Source of the DNA: Bacteroides zhangwenhongii
Lineage (GTDB): Bacteria; Bacteroidota; Bacteroidia; Bacteroidales; Bacteroidaceae
Assembly: GCF_009193325.2 (NCBI RefSeq)
Contig: NZ_CP059856.1
Coordinates: 4,588,001-4,652,000, forward strand
Reading direction: 5' to 3'
Length of the DNA stretch: 64,000 nucleotides
In this document: in pieces, positions 9,629 to 19,975 of the stretch
Position numbering within the stretch: position 1 is the stretch's first letter
Layout of the letters: each line of letters starts with the position of its first letter
Translations under genes and position numbers: made by a program
Notes under the pieces: model-generated
What the model saw: the letters and a program-made list of their open reading frames with translations, nothing else
Databases searched by the model: none
What the model was told of the DNA's origin: nothing

Positions 9629-9727
9629 ATGCAAAAATATATTCAAGCAATTAGTTGGAATTTATTATTTTTATTCCTATTTTTGTTAGCAACCTGTAAA
9701 TCTCTCGTTAACCTTATAAACACATAA
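9629..9727 (+). CDS. Possible 32-residue lipoprotein-like peptide
   Basis: A short frame of 32 codons starts 5 bp after the PL12 stop and ends 8 bp before the GH95-like ATG. The peptide is a hydrophobic helix with a plausible lipobox (FLLATC followed by K) and a nine-residue tail. It may be a micro-lipoprotein or the leftover signal peptide of a deleted gene. No strong ribosome-binding site is seen, and no homologue is known to me. Confidence 0.3.
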   Translation: MQKYIQAISWNLLFLFLFLLATCKSLVNLINT

Positions 9728-9735
9728 ATAGCACT

Positions 9736-12005
9736 ATGAATATTCAACGCAGATACTATAACTGTATCCTTCTGCTTTTAATCTGCCTTTGTAGTGCGGA
9801 TGTTTATTCTATGGATATCAAGCAGAATATAAATTGGCCTCAATTTATGAGTCAGCAGGATATGATATGGGAAAGATTACCGGAATATTGGTATGACTCA
9901 GCCTATCTAGGTAACGGCAGGTTGGGAGTAATGATCTACAAAGAACCGGATAAAAACTATATACGCCTGGAAACAGGAAACTGTGATGTACACGATCATC
10001 GTGCAAAAAGAGATGTATTTGGAATTCCCCGACTACTTACCGGGCATTTTGCTTTACACCCTAAAGGAGAAATAATCAGCGGCAAGATGCGTCTTGATCT
10101 TTGGAACGCAGAGGCTTCAACCGAAATCACCACTACGAAAGGAATTATCCATCTACAAACTTTCGTTCATGCTGATGATATGATCATCGTAGTTAAAGCA
10201 ACTACCGAAGGAGACGAACATGACTTTCGATGGGAATGGATAGCTGCTGAAGCCAACAGCCCGCGTTATCTATTATTCAAAAGGCAAGGAAAAACGAATA
10301 AGATCCCCGAAGGTTATGAACTCAATCCTTCCCCTACTAACAGCAAAGAAAATGAGATAAACTTATCTATACAAGAATTATTGGCAGGAGGAGAAACAAC
10401 CGTAGGATGGCAAGAGACAAAAACGTCTCCACAAGAAAGAATCTTATGGATAAATCTTACACACACTTATCCACAAAGTACTTCAAAAAAGATTTGTAAA
10501 GCAGAAATACGCCAAGCTATACGTAAAGGTTATGCAGCACTTCAAAACGCTCATCGGCAATGGTGGAACTCTTATTATCCCGCTAGTTTCATCAGCTTAC
10601 CGGATGCAAAGAAAGAAAATTTCTACTGGATTCAAATGTATAAACTAGCCTCAGCTACTCGTGGCGAACGGGCATTAATAGATAACACCGGTCCGTGGTT
10701 ATCTGAAACACCGTGGCCAAATGCTTGGTGGAACCTCAACGTGCAACTCACCTACTGGGCACTGAATGCTTCCGACCATTTGGATTTAGCCGCATCTCTA
10801 GAGAATGCACTCTATAATCACATTGACCAACTACGCTTGAACATACCTGCCGCATATCGTCACAACTCATTGGGCATAGGTGTTGCTTCAAATTTGGAAT
10901 GCATGACGACCACTGTAGGAATTCCCGGTAAAGGAAAAGCACAAGTGGGGCTTCTTCCTTGGGCCTGCCATAATCTTTGGCTTATTTATCGTCATAAAAT
11001 GGATGATGAAGTTTTGCGTAACAAATTGTTCCCGCTATTAAAAGGGGCTATCAATTACTATCTTCATTTTATCCAAAAAGGAGAAGACGGCAAATATCAT
11101 CTACCTGAAACTTATTCTCCCGAATATGGTGTAACGGAAGACTGTAACTTTGACCTTGCATTATTATATTGGGGTTGTCAGACCTTATTGGAGTCAGCAC
11201 AGCGATTGCAGATTCAAGATCCACTAAATTCAACCTGGAAAGATGTATTGGATAATCTCACTCCGTATCCGATGGATGAAAATGGGTTACTTATTGGAAA
11301 AGACACACCTTATGCTTTCTCCCACAGGCATTATTCACACTTGCTTTCCATCTATCCTTTATACCTTATTAATAAGGAGCAACCAAACAATACCCGACTT
11401 ATAGAGAAATCATTAGCCTTTTGGCAAAGTAAACCGAAAGCTCTTTTAGGTTACTCATGTACAGGTGCATCCTCTATATCTTCCGCTATTGGAAAAGGAA
11501 ACGAGGCTCTATCCTATCTAAATAAATTATTTGGCAAGTTCCTTAGTTCGACCACTATGTATAAAGAAAGCGGCCCGGTTATCGAGACGCCACTATCAGG
11601 TGCACAATGTATACATGATATGTTAATACAAAGTTGGGGGGGAAACTCCGTATTTTCCCTGCACTGCCGGACGTTTGGAAGGATGTCTGCTTCTCCGGTT
11701 TACGCACAGAAGGAGCATTCAAAGTATCTGCCAACAGAAAGGATGGGAAAACACTGTTTATCCACATCAAAAGTCTTACAGGAGAACCATGTATCGTAAC
11801 TACCGACATCGTTAATCCCATATTCAAAGGGAAACGGACGTTTACTGTACAAGCCACCACCAACGATACGTATCAAATTGATTTAAAGAAAGGAGAAGAG
11901 GTCTTGATCTATCCTCAAGGAAAGATTCCGGACTTCATAATCTCTCCCATTCCACCTGTTTCCAAAAATCACTTTGGACTAAAAAACGTCCAAACCAACA
12001 CCTAA
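9736..12005 (+). pseudogene. GH95-like glycoside hydrolase, frameshifted at a G7 tract
   Basis: An exported protein (signal MNIQRRYYNCILLLLICLCS) with the layout of a GH95-type enzyme: an N-terminal beta-sandwich containing LGNGRLGVM, an (alpha/alpha)6 catalytic core (about 280-620, with PWLSETPWPNAWWNLNVQ), and a C-terminal beta domain. At 11636-11642 a run of seven G shifts the frame: upstream reads SWGGNSV and runs to a stop at 11799, whereas the next frame continues as GGKLRIFPALPDVW with the family C-terminal domain to 12005. Eight Gs would restore one frame of about 756 codons. It is a pseudogene, a phase-variable gene or a sequencing artefact. GH95 members are mostly alpha-L-fucosidases or galactosidases; the activity in this PUL is unknown. 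Confidence 0.8.
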
Positions 12006-12192
12006 AAATGTACAAAAGCCTTCCTCTATATATGTATGAGAAGGTTACATTATGACATACAAAAGACCTATTTTCAAGTCATAAACAGTTTTTTTGAACA
12101 GAAATAGCATATGATTCAACAAAACTAATATCAAAAAAACATTTTTGAACAAAGCCTGAACAACTTCGGCTAATCGTTATATATAAAGAGAT

Positions 12193-12200
12193 TACATTTG
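12193..12200 (+). promoter_or_regulatory. Putative -7 promoter element for the PL12-SGBP-SusCD unit
   Basis: TACATTTG matches TAnnTTTG and lies 45 bp before the ATG at 12245, in the only sizeable gap (12006-12244) of this part of the locus. Confidence 0.55.
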
Positions 12201-12244
12201 CAAACAGTAAAATATAACTTTTAATAATTAAAACCTAATAAAGT

Positions 12245-14410
12245 ATGAAGAACATCTTCTTTATTTGCGTGTTCTCACTGATTGCATTTACAGGATGCAC
12301 AGATGACGACGAACTCTACAAAAACAGTGGAAAAGATTCTGCCGAGGAGGAAACTAGTTTCCCTAACGAAGAAATTGATCAACGTTTATTTGAAGTTATC
12401 AATTTAGATTATCCTGGCTTGGAGCAAGTAAAAAATTGGTATGAAACTGGTAACTATTACTCTGCATCCAAAGCTCTACTCGAATATTATAGAGGTAGAA
12501 TTGGCATCATTAACCCTTATGTATCCTTAAACTCTATTACAACAAAGCAAGCAAGATATGCAGAATTAGCATTAGCAGAAAATAATTATCGTTTTTATGT
12601 TAATGATAATTATGTAGAAGAAAAAGATCTTGGAAATGGTAAAGAAAAAGTTCCCTATAGCTTAAAGTCAGGAAAAGAGATCAATTGGGAATTTATTCCT
12701 AAAGATGCTGATAACGAATATCGCAAGCAGTTGCATCGACACAATTGGATTCCATTTCAGGCTATGGCATATCAAAAAACCCAAGATGAAGCATATATGT
12801 TGGGATGGAAAGATGTATATTCAGATTGGGTATCCAAATTCCCAAAAACAGAAACCGTTGTAGATGAATTTGCATGGTGGCAATTACAAGTATCCACACG
12901 TCTAATGGGGCAAGCACAAGCATTTGAATATTTCAAGTTTTCATCCAATTTCACACCCCAATGGCTTTCTTTCTTTTTAGTTCACTTCTCAGAACATGCC
13001 GATTTTTTACTAAAAAACCGCTATAAAGATGAAAACAATATTCTATTTAGCCAAATAATCTCAATGGTATTTGCCGGAACTTTATTTCCTGAATTTAAGG
13101 ATGCTCCTCAATGGCAAGCAGAAGGTTGTAGAATCATTAATGAGCAACTTGAAAAACAATTCTTACCGGACGGAATGCTTAGTGACCTTTCTTTGCATTA
13201 CCATATAGGTATATTAGACGAACTTTATAACCTTAAAAGACTTATCCAGGAGAATCATCTACCGGAAAACTTACTCACTTCTAAACTTGACCAAATTTTA
13301 GAGAAAGCAACTGAAATAGTTATGCATTTTACCTATCCCAATTATTTTGAGGCAAGCAGTAATGACTATTGCACATCGGCATTCAATGATTCGTGGATGA
13401 AAACAGAAAGTGTATTAGAGAAAAACTTTAAGAAATACGCTGAAATGTTCCCCAATAATCAAGAATTAGCGTGGATGGCAACTCGTGGTGGACAAGGACA
13501 TGCACCAAGCGCAGGAATAAAAGTTTTCGAGAACTCCGGACACTATATTCTACGAAATGGATGGGATAAAACTTCAACTATGCTAATACATAGTAATAAC
13601 TATTCAAATGAAAAGATGGATATATGGAGTCACAATCAACCGGATAACGGAACATTTGAATTATATCATAATGGGCGTAACTTTTTCCCTGATTCCGGAG
13701 TATCTTCTTATGTAGGTACTGGAACTCCTAATAATATTCGCAGTTGGTTCCGTCAAACAAAATCGCATAACACAATGATTCTAAGCAATAAAGAAGCAGA
13801 AGACAATGATGAACCTAATGCAAAAAGATATGGAGATGAAGATATCAAAAACACCTTAGGTAAATTAATTCGTAAAGGTGAAACTAATCAATATCAGTTT
13901 ATTGCTACTGAAAATCAAGGATACGATAACTTTACTCATAGACGTTCCATCTTCTTTGTCACACCCAAAGAAAAGCCATTCTTTGTAATAGTAGATGAAG
14001 GTATAGGAACAGCAACTGGATTCAGCAAACTATATTTCCACCTCTGTGATGATAAAACGGAAGAATCTGTTTCCTTAGATACAGATAACTACGGAGCACA
14101 TACAACATTCGATGATAATAACAACTTATTCATACGTAGCTTTGGAAATGTAAATATCACACAGAATGAAGTTAAGGGATATATTTCTTACGATACCAAA
14201 GGGAAATTCCTTGCCCGTAAAGCCTATTCACTCGTAATGAAAAAAACAGCAGATAGACCAGTACGTTATATAACCGTTATATATCCCATTTCAAACGAAA
14301 CACCTGACATCTCAGCTACATTCACAGATATTGAGGAATCTATTGAAGATGCTGTAAAATTAGAGGTTACGGTAAATGATCAGACATATGAATTAGGATA
14401 CACTAAATAA
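12245..14410 (+). CDS. PL12-family heparin/heparan sulfate lyase, lipoprotein
   Basis: A 721-residue lyase with a lipoprotein signal (FSLIAFTGC followed by TDDDE), so probably on the outer membrane. The N-terminal toroid starts at NLDYPGLEQVK (about residue 55), and the C-terminal heparinase II/III sheet domain holds WSHNQPDNGTFELYHNGR with the conserved His/Gln/Asn cluster. In position it corresponds to the PL12 gene that precedes the surface binding protein and SusC/SusD in the B. thetaiotaomicron heparin PUL (BT4662, from memory). It would make endolytic cuts that create oligosaccharides for SusCD import. It shares long blocks with the protein at 7491-9623. The next gene starts 33 bp downstream, and its AT-rich composition matches the following three genes. 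Confidence 0.9.
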   Translation: MKNIFFICVFSLIAFTGCTDDDELYKNSGKDSAEEETSFPNEEIDQRLFEVINLDYPGLEQVKNWYETGNYYSASKALLEYYRGRIGIINPYVSLNSITTKQARYAELALAENNYRFYVNDNYVEEKDLGNGKEKVPYSLKSGKEINWEFIPKDADNEYRKQLHRHNWIPFQAMAYQKTQDEAYMLGWKDVYSDWVSKFPKTETVVDEFAWWQLQVSTRLMGQAQAFEYFKFSSNFTPQWLSFFLVHFSEHADFLLKNRYKDENNILFSQIISMVFAGTLFPEFKDAPQWQAEGCRIINEQLEKQFLPDGMLSDLSLHYHIGILDELYNLKRLIQENHLPENLLTSKLDQILEKATEIVMHFTYPNYFEASSNDYCTSAFNDSWMKTESVLEKNFKKYAEMFPNNQELAWMATRGGQGHAPSAGIKVFENSGHYILRNGWDKTSTMLIHSNNYSNEKMDIWSHNQPDNGTFELYHNGRNFFPDSGVSSYVGTGTPNNIRSWFRQTKSHNTMILSNKEAEDNDEPNAKRYGDEDIKNTLGKLIRKGETNQYQFIATENQGYDNFTHRRSIFFVTPKEKPFFVIVDEGIGTATGFSKLYFHLCDDKTEESVSLDTDNYGAHTTFDDNNNLFIRSFGNVNITQNEVKGYISYDTKGKFLARKAYSLVMKKTADRPVRYITVIYPISNETPDISATFTDIEESIEDAVKLEVTVNDQTYELGYTK

Positions 14411-14443
14411 TCAACCTATAATAATAACTAATACTGATATAAA

Positions 14444-16780
14444 ATGAGTCTAAGAAAATTAACATTTAGTTTTTTGGCGATTCTAATAGTTACAGTTTCA
14501 CCGCTGTTCTATGCTTCTTGTTCTGATACAGAAACAACAGACTCGTCCAACTTCGCACTTTATTATACAGGATTGACCAACATAGCTCCGTCTATGACCG
14601 GAACAATCAGTAAACCTACATACAAAGGTAGTGCCCCTTCTGATTTTACAATTACCGGTATCACACTTAACAATGAAGTGTATACAGGAAATTGTTTTCA
14701 GATTGATTCTGAAACTGGAGTAATTTCTGTGCAAAACACAGAAAACGCAACTAAAGGACATTACAAAATCTCCATCTCGTGCGTATCTGGAGGGACTCGA
14801 TATGAATATAAAGATATTGTAATTGTTAAATTATTAGCATCCGCTCCCAAAAGCGTAATAATCACTCCTAAATTAATACAGGCTGATTACGGAGATATCA
14901 TCAATAAAAATAGTGAAATTGATATGCCTATAGCCCAAATAACAACAACTGGTGAAGAACATATCTCCATCAGTTCATACACAGTTTCTGATGTATTCAA
15001 AATCACCAATGAGAATACAGAAGAACCTGTTTACGAATTAGTAACAACAGAAGGTATTAAAGAATGTTTCAGTATCTCTCAAGAAGGAGAATTCACTATT
15101 GTACAAGATGAAAAATCAAAAATTTTAGAACCAGGTGCTTTATATGCAGTTAGTATTCTATTATCAACCCGTACAAATGAATATTTGTTGGATGAGAAAA
15201 ATAGTATTAACATTAAAGTAACATCTAAACCACTTAATTTCTTCTATGATCCCGCAGAAGGAGAATTAGAAGAAGAAAGTACAGCTACGCCAGAAGGAAC
15301 AACTTTCGAATCGGTACTTCCAACATATCAGGGAGCCACAGATGGATTAAAATTTAGCATTTATACAATCGAACCTGCCATCGAACAAGAAGTTATTAAA
15401 ATTAATGAAAATACAGGTAAACTATATGTAGAAGCTGGACATGGATTACAAAAAGGAACAACCTATAAGATTAGTGTATGTGCAAGAAATATGTACAATG
15501 AAGAAGGAGAGATAGGAACAGTTATTGAAAATGCCTATTCTTTAAAAACAGTAGCATTTATCGCAAAATTTGATCAATTTTATTATGAAAATGAAACAAA
15601 TACAATTGAAAGAATGGAACTTGGTCCATCATACACTATAGAGCCAACTATAGTCGGTGGAGGTGAAAACATTAAATATACACTTATTGAATGTGAACCA
15701 GAGTTACAAAAAAACATTGAATTTAATACAACGACAGGCGCTATCACTATGAAAGAGGGAAATAAATTAGTGATAAATGATGAGGGTAAAGACTCTTATA
15801 CGATGAAAGTCAAAGTTGCTAACTCAAAATATGAAAAAGAAGCCAATATAACTTTCAAACTAACTCAAAATATAGATAGGATTACATACATTCATTGTGG
15901 TAATAATTTAGATACAAACGGTAATGCATTACCGGGTATTCAATACGAAAATCAATTTAGATTCAATAGTGAAAATGATATGAATAAAACTTTCACTATA
16001 AAAACCAATGCTTATCCTAATGCTAAGATTACATTTAAATACGAAAAACTTTCTACATCAGTAAATGCGAATATTTCTAATAATGAAATTACATTCTCTG
16101 GTTGGAAAGGAGATGCAGCCACATCCAATATCGGAATTATCACTGCAACAGTGAATGATAAGACAGAACTTAAAGTCCCTGTTTTCTTCCATTTCAACAA
16201 TTGGACAAAATACAATCAAGATAATGTCAAAATCGAATATTATCCCTTTGTGTTACACGTTAATCCACATAAAGGAGGAATATCAACATCTCCTAAAATA
16301 ATCCTTAAAGGAGAACCTGACAGTGAACTTTCAGGTGATGTACGTAAGAAGTTCTTATTGGAATATCGTAGAAACTTCAACTACTACAATTTTGGAGGCA
16401 ATCATACTAATGGCATACCTTATGACAAAAACGACCCCAATAAAATCTCACCATTCATGGCTCATTTATGGCAAGCTTGTGGACAAAAAAATAATGCAAA
16501 CAAACCACCGATGGCATTTTTCACAAACAGTGGCTACAAAGATAATAGTTCTCAATCCTTAGGTTATGTAATTAATTACAATCCGAATACTATAGAATAC
16601 AAAAACCATGAACATTCAGTGAATATCATTAAAGATATGTGGAAAGATAGCGAGGGATACGCTAATGGATTTATGGCAGCAGAAATGACTTTCTGTACTG
16701 ATGGTATAATAGGAAATGTTAACGGTGGGGGTAAAGCAACACCACTAATCATTTGGTTCGATGAAAATTACGAAGAGTAA
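14444..16780 (+). CDS. Surface glycan-binding protein (SGBP), multi-domain lipoprotein
   Basis: A 778-residue lipoprotein (signal ending FYASC followed by SDTE) with no catalytic motif. Successive beta-rich Ig/cadherin-like modules recur with a pattern of PTYKG..., FQID/IKINENTG, and G-x-TYKI-x-V (about residues 40-130, 150-260, 270-370, 380-480), followed by a larger C-terminal domain rich in aromatic residues. Its place directly before SusC in a heparinase locus, and its architecture, fit the heparin-binding SGBP (BT4661-like). It would extend from the cell surface and hold glycan for the SusCD pair. It was likely co-transcribed with the PL12 upstream. The gene is notably AT-rich. Confidence 0.8.
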   Translation: MSLRKLTFSFLAILIVTVSPLFYASCSDTETTDSSNFALYYTGLTNIAPSMTGTISKPTYKGSAPSDFTITGITLNNEVYTGNCFQIDSETGVISVQNTENATKGHYKISISCVSGGTRYEYKDIVIVKLLASAPKSVIITPKLIQADYGDIINKNSEIDMPIAQITTTGEEHISISSYTVSDVFKITNENTEEPVYELVTTEGIKECFSISQEGEFTIVQDEKSKILEPGALYAVSILLSTRTNEYLLDEKNSINIKVTSKPLNFFYDPAEGELEEESTATPEGTTFESVLPTYQGATDGLKFSIYTIEPAIEQEVIKINENTGKLYVEAGHGLQKGTTYKISVCARNMYNEEGEIGTVIENAYSLKTVAFIAKFDQFYYENETNTIERMELGPSYTIEPTIVGGGENIKYTLIECEPELQKNIEFNTTTGAITMKEGNKLVINDEGKDSYTMKVKVANSKYEKEANITFKLTQNIDRITYIHCGNNLDTNGNALPGIQYENQFRFNSENDMNKTFTIKTNAYPNAKITFKYEKLSTSVNANISNNEITFSGWKGDAATSNIGIITATVNDKTELKVPVFFHFNNWTKYNQDNVKIEYYPFVLHVNPHKGGISTSPKIILKGEPDSELSGDVRKKFLLEYRRNFNYYNFGGNHTNGIPYDKNDPNKISPFMAHLWQACGQKNNANKPPMAFFTNSGYKDNSSQSLGYVINYNPNTIEYKNHEHSVNIIKDMWKDSEGYANGFMAAEMTFCTDGIIGNVNGGGKATPLIIWFDENYEE

Positions 16781-16799
16781 AACTAATAATCTAATAATT

Positions 16800-19700
16800 A
16801 TGCACAATATAATAACCAAAACAATTAGCCATAGAGGGTTCATCACCCTCTTGGCTCTGGTCATGTCAATTAGTCTGTATGCCCAGAATTTAGTTAAAGG
16901 AACAGTTGTAGATGAAACTGATCTTCCGTTAATTGGAGCAACTGTTTTAATAAAAGGAAATAGTGGAGGAACAATTACTGATATTGATGGTAATTATTCT
17001 ATCAATGCCCAAAAAGGAAATATCATTGTGGTTTCCTATATCGGATATAAAACACAGGAAGTGAAATATACCGGTCAGCAAAGAGTAAACATAAAAATGG
17101 TACCAGATAATCAAGCATTAGATGAAGTAGTTGTAGTAGGTTACGGCTCTATGAAACGTAGTGACTTGACTGGTTCTGTTGCTTCGGTAGCAGCAAAAGA
17201 TGTTGCAGGTTTCCAAAGTAGTTCTGTCATTGGAGCTTTAGGAGGTCAAATTGCCGGTGTACAAATCACTCAATCTGATGGTGGTCCTGGTTCCGGTTTC
17301 AATATCAATATTCGTGGTGTCGGTACAATGACCGGAGATGCTTCTCCTCTACTCATTGTAGATGGATTCGAAGTAGATAATATTGATAATATTGCCAACT
17401 CAGATATTGAGTCTATGGAATTTTTGAAAGATGCTTCTTCTTCTGCTATTTATGGTGCACGTGCAGCTAATGGTGTTGTAATGATCACTACTAAATCAGG
17501 AAAAATCGGAAGACCCACAGTTACATATAACGGTTCTGCCAGCTATCGTAAAATTACTAAAAAGCTAGACCTCCTCAACCCTTATGAATTTGTAAAATTA
17601 CAAGGGGAAATTAATGAGAAGTATCCGGATACATATTATAAAGTGGGAAATGATGATGATGGTATTCCATATCGTTATCAATCATTAGAAGATTATATCG
17701 GTCAAAGCGGAGTAGATTGGCAGGATGAAACATTCAATCCTACTTGGTCACAAGATCATAACCTTTCAATCACAGGTGGAGACGAAAAAACCACATACTC
17801 TCTTTTGTTCACACGTTACAATGAAAACGGTATTTTCAACAACAGTGGATTTGACAGAACAACAGCTAAGTTTCGTTTAAAACAAAAACTTACCAAGAAA
17901 CTATCGTTTGATGCAACTATGAACTACGCACAAACAAATAGAAGAGGAGTTGGAACAACAGCAGACAGCGGACGTTTTAATATGTTGGCACAAATTTTAA
18001 GTGCACGTCCTACCGGTGGTCTTAAATTGACAGATGAAGAATTACTAGCTTCTGCAATCGACCCGGTAATGCTAGAAGATGGAAGTAGTTTAGCGCAAGT
18101 AAACCCTGTAAGACAAACAGAATCTGTAACCAATAAAAAAAGAGCTGAAATGTGGTCAGCTAATGTTTCCTTAAACTGGGAGATTATTAAAGGACTGACT
18201 TTCAGAACAGCAGCCACTTATAACACAACAAACAATCGTATAGACAAATTCTATAAAGACGGTTCGAAGGAAGCATTCCGTAATGGACAAAAGCCTTATG
18301 GAGATACTCAAATGGGACGCGATTTGCGTTGGACAAATTCTAACCAATTGACATGGAAGCAAAAAATCAACAAGAAAAACAGCTATGACATCATGCTAGG
18401 ACATGAAATTGCTTACCGTAGCAGCGAATATCTATTAGGACAGGCAATGGACTTTCCCGTTGATTATTTAGGTAATAACAATTTAGGACTGGGGGCTACC
18501 CCAAGCAAAGTCGTTACGGACTTTGGCGACAAAAAGTTATTGTCTTTCTTTGCACGTGGTAATTACAACTATGACAATCGCTACTTACTAACAGCTACAG
18601 TACGTGCTGATGGTTCTACAGTATTTTCAAAGAAAAACAAATGGGGTTTCTTCCCTTCATTCTCTGCTGCATGGCGTGTATCAGAAGAAGCCTTTATGAA
18701 AGATATCGAATGGGTGTCTAATTTCAAAGTACGCTTTGGATGGGGTATCGTTGGTAACGACCGAATCTCTAATTATCTCTCACTTGATTTGTATCAAAAC
18801 AACAGATATGGCGTTGGTAACAGTTTAGTAACTGTACTTACTCCTAAACAAATTAAGAATCAAGATTTGAAATGGGAAGGTTCATCAAGTGTCAATTTAG
18901 GAGTAGACTTAGGTTTCTTTGATAACCGTTTAAACTTTACAGCAGATTTCTTCATCAAAAACACAAAAGATTTGCTGTTAGCTCAAGAATTAGCACATGT
19001 CACCGGACATAGTACTCAATATCAAAATATTGGAAAAATACAAAACCGTGGTATAGAGTTAAATCTTAGCAGTACTAACATTCAGACGAAATCATTCACA
19101 TGGAATACCAATTTCAATATTTCCTTCATTCGTAATGAACTAAAGTCATTAGAATCCGGTGCTAATTATAAAACAACTCGTTCCGGTTTTGACGGAAACT
19201 TTACACAAGATGATTATATAGCTATTGTGGGTTCATCATTAGGCTTGATTTACGGGTATGAATTTGATGGTATCTACCAAAGTTCTGACTTTTACATAGA
19301 TGGATATACAGACGCGAACAATCCTAAATATATTTTAAAGGAAGGAGTAGTAAATAACACTCGCTATACTGATGCAGATGGTTTACGTCCTGGCGTTGTA
19401 AAATATAAAGATCAGAATGGTGATGGCATTATTACTTCGGAAGACCGTACAGTAATAGGTAACGCACTTCCTAAATGGTATGGTGGTATTACAAATACAT
19501 TCAACTATAGAGGAATAGATTTAAGTTTCATGTTCCAGTTCAATTATGGGAATGACATCTATAATGCTACACGTTTGTATGCCACACAAACTAGAAATGG
19601 CCGTAGAAACATGATGGCAGAAGTAGCCGATCGTTGGAGTGAAACAAATGCATCTAATAAAGTACCTTCGGTTAAAGGTTATATAACAAATGATGTATAT

Positions 19701-19964
19701 TCTCGTTTTGTAGAAGATGGTTCCTTCTTACGTTTGAAGAATGTTACTCTCGGATACACGTTACCGCATAAATGGACTAAGAAATTTTATGTATCTAAAT
19801 TACGTGTTTACGCCAGTGGACAGAATCTATTCTGCATCAATGGATACAGTGGATATGATCCGGAAGTTAGTACGGCAGGAAGTAATCCTATGACACCAGG
19901 TTTAGACTGGGGTGCTTATCCTAAGAGTAGAGTATTTACATTCGGTATTGATCTTCAATTCTAA
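16800..19964 (+). CDS. SusC-like TonB-dependent outer-membrane transporter
   Basis: I start this at ATG 16800 rather than 16761, because the downstream start gives a proper signal peptide (HRGFITLLALVMSISLYAQ) and avoids overlap with the SGBP gene. The 1054-residue protein has a carboxypeptidase-D-like beta domain (GTVVDETDLPLIGATV), the SusC box and TonB-facing segment LDEVVVVGYGSMKRSDLTGS, a plug domain, and a C-terminal beta-barrel ending in a phenylalanine (VFTFGIDLQF) as outer-membrane proteins do. Together with the SusD partner 11 bp downstream it would import heparan sulfate oligosaccharides into the periplasm at the expense of TonB energy. Confidence 0.95.
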   Translation: MHNIITKTISHRGFITLLALVMSISLYAQNLVKGTVVDETDLPLIGATVLIKGNSGGTITDIDGNYSINAQKGNIIVVSYIGYKTQEVKYTGQQRVNIKMVPDNQALDEVVVVGYGSMKRSDLTGSVASVAAKDVAGFQSSSVIGALGGQIAGVQITQSDGGPGSGFNINIRGVGTMTGDASPLLIVDGFEVDNIDNIANSDIESMEFLKDASSSAIYGARAANGVVMITTKSGKIGRPTVTYNGSASYRKITKKLDLLNPYEFVKLQGEINEKYPDTYYKVGNDDDGIPYRYQSLEDYIGQSGVDWQDETFNPTWSQDHNLSITGGDEKTTYSLLFTRYNENGIFNNSGFDRTTAKFRLKQKLTKKLSFDATMNYAQTNRRGVGTTADSGRFNMLAQILSARPTGGLKLTDEELLASAIDPVMLEDGSSLAQVNPVRQTESVTNKKRAEMWSANVSLNWEIIKGLTFRTAATYNTTNNRIDKFYKDGSKEAFRNGQKPYGDTQMGRDLRWTNSNQLTWKQKINKKNSYDIMLGHEIAYRSSEYLLGQAMDFPVDYLGNNNLGLGATPSKVVTDFGDKKLLSFFARGNYNYDNRYLLTATVRADGSTVFSKKNKWGFFPSFSAAWRVSEEAFMKDIEWVSNFKVRFGWGIVGNDRISNYLSLDLYQNNRYGVGNSLVTVLTPKQIKNQDLKWEGSSSVNLGVDLGFFDNRLNFTADFFIKNTKDLLLAQELAHVTGHSTQYQNIGKIQNRGIELNLSSTNIQTKSFTWNTNFNISFIRNELKSLESGANYKTTRSGFDGNFTQDDYIAIVGSSLGLIYGYEFDGIYQSSDFYIDGYTDANNPKYILKEGVVNNTRYTDADGLRPGVVKYKDQNGDGIITSEDRTVIGNALPKWYGGITNTFNYRGIDLSFMFQFNYGNDIYNATRLYATQTRNGRRNMMAEVADRWSETNASNKVPSVKGYITNDVYSRFVEDGSFLRLKNVTLGYTLPHKWTKKFYVSKLRVYASGQNLFCINGYSGYDPEVSTAGSNPMTPGLDWGAYPKSRVFTFGIDLQF

Positions 19965-19975
19965 TAAAGAACGCA

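Noticed and set aside
11634..12005. Separate small gene with TTG start after the GH95-like frame
   Set aside because: It continues the GH95-type C-terminal domain in the shifted frame and has no start signals of its own.
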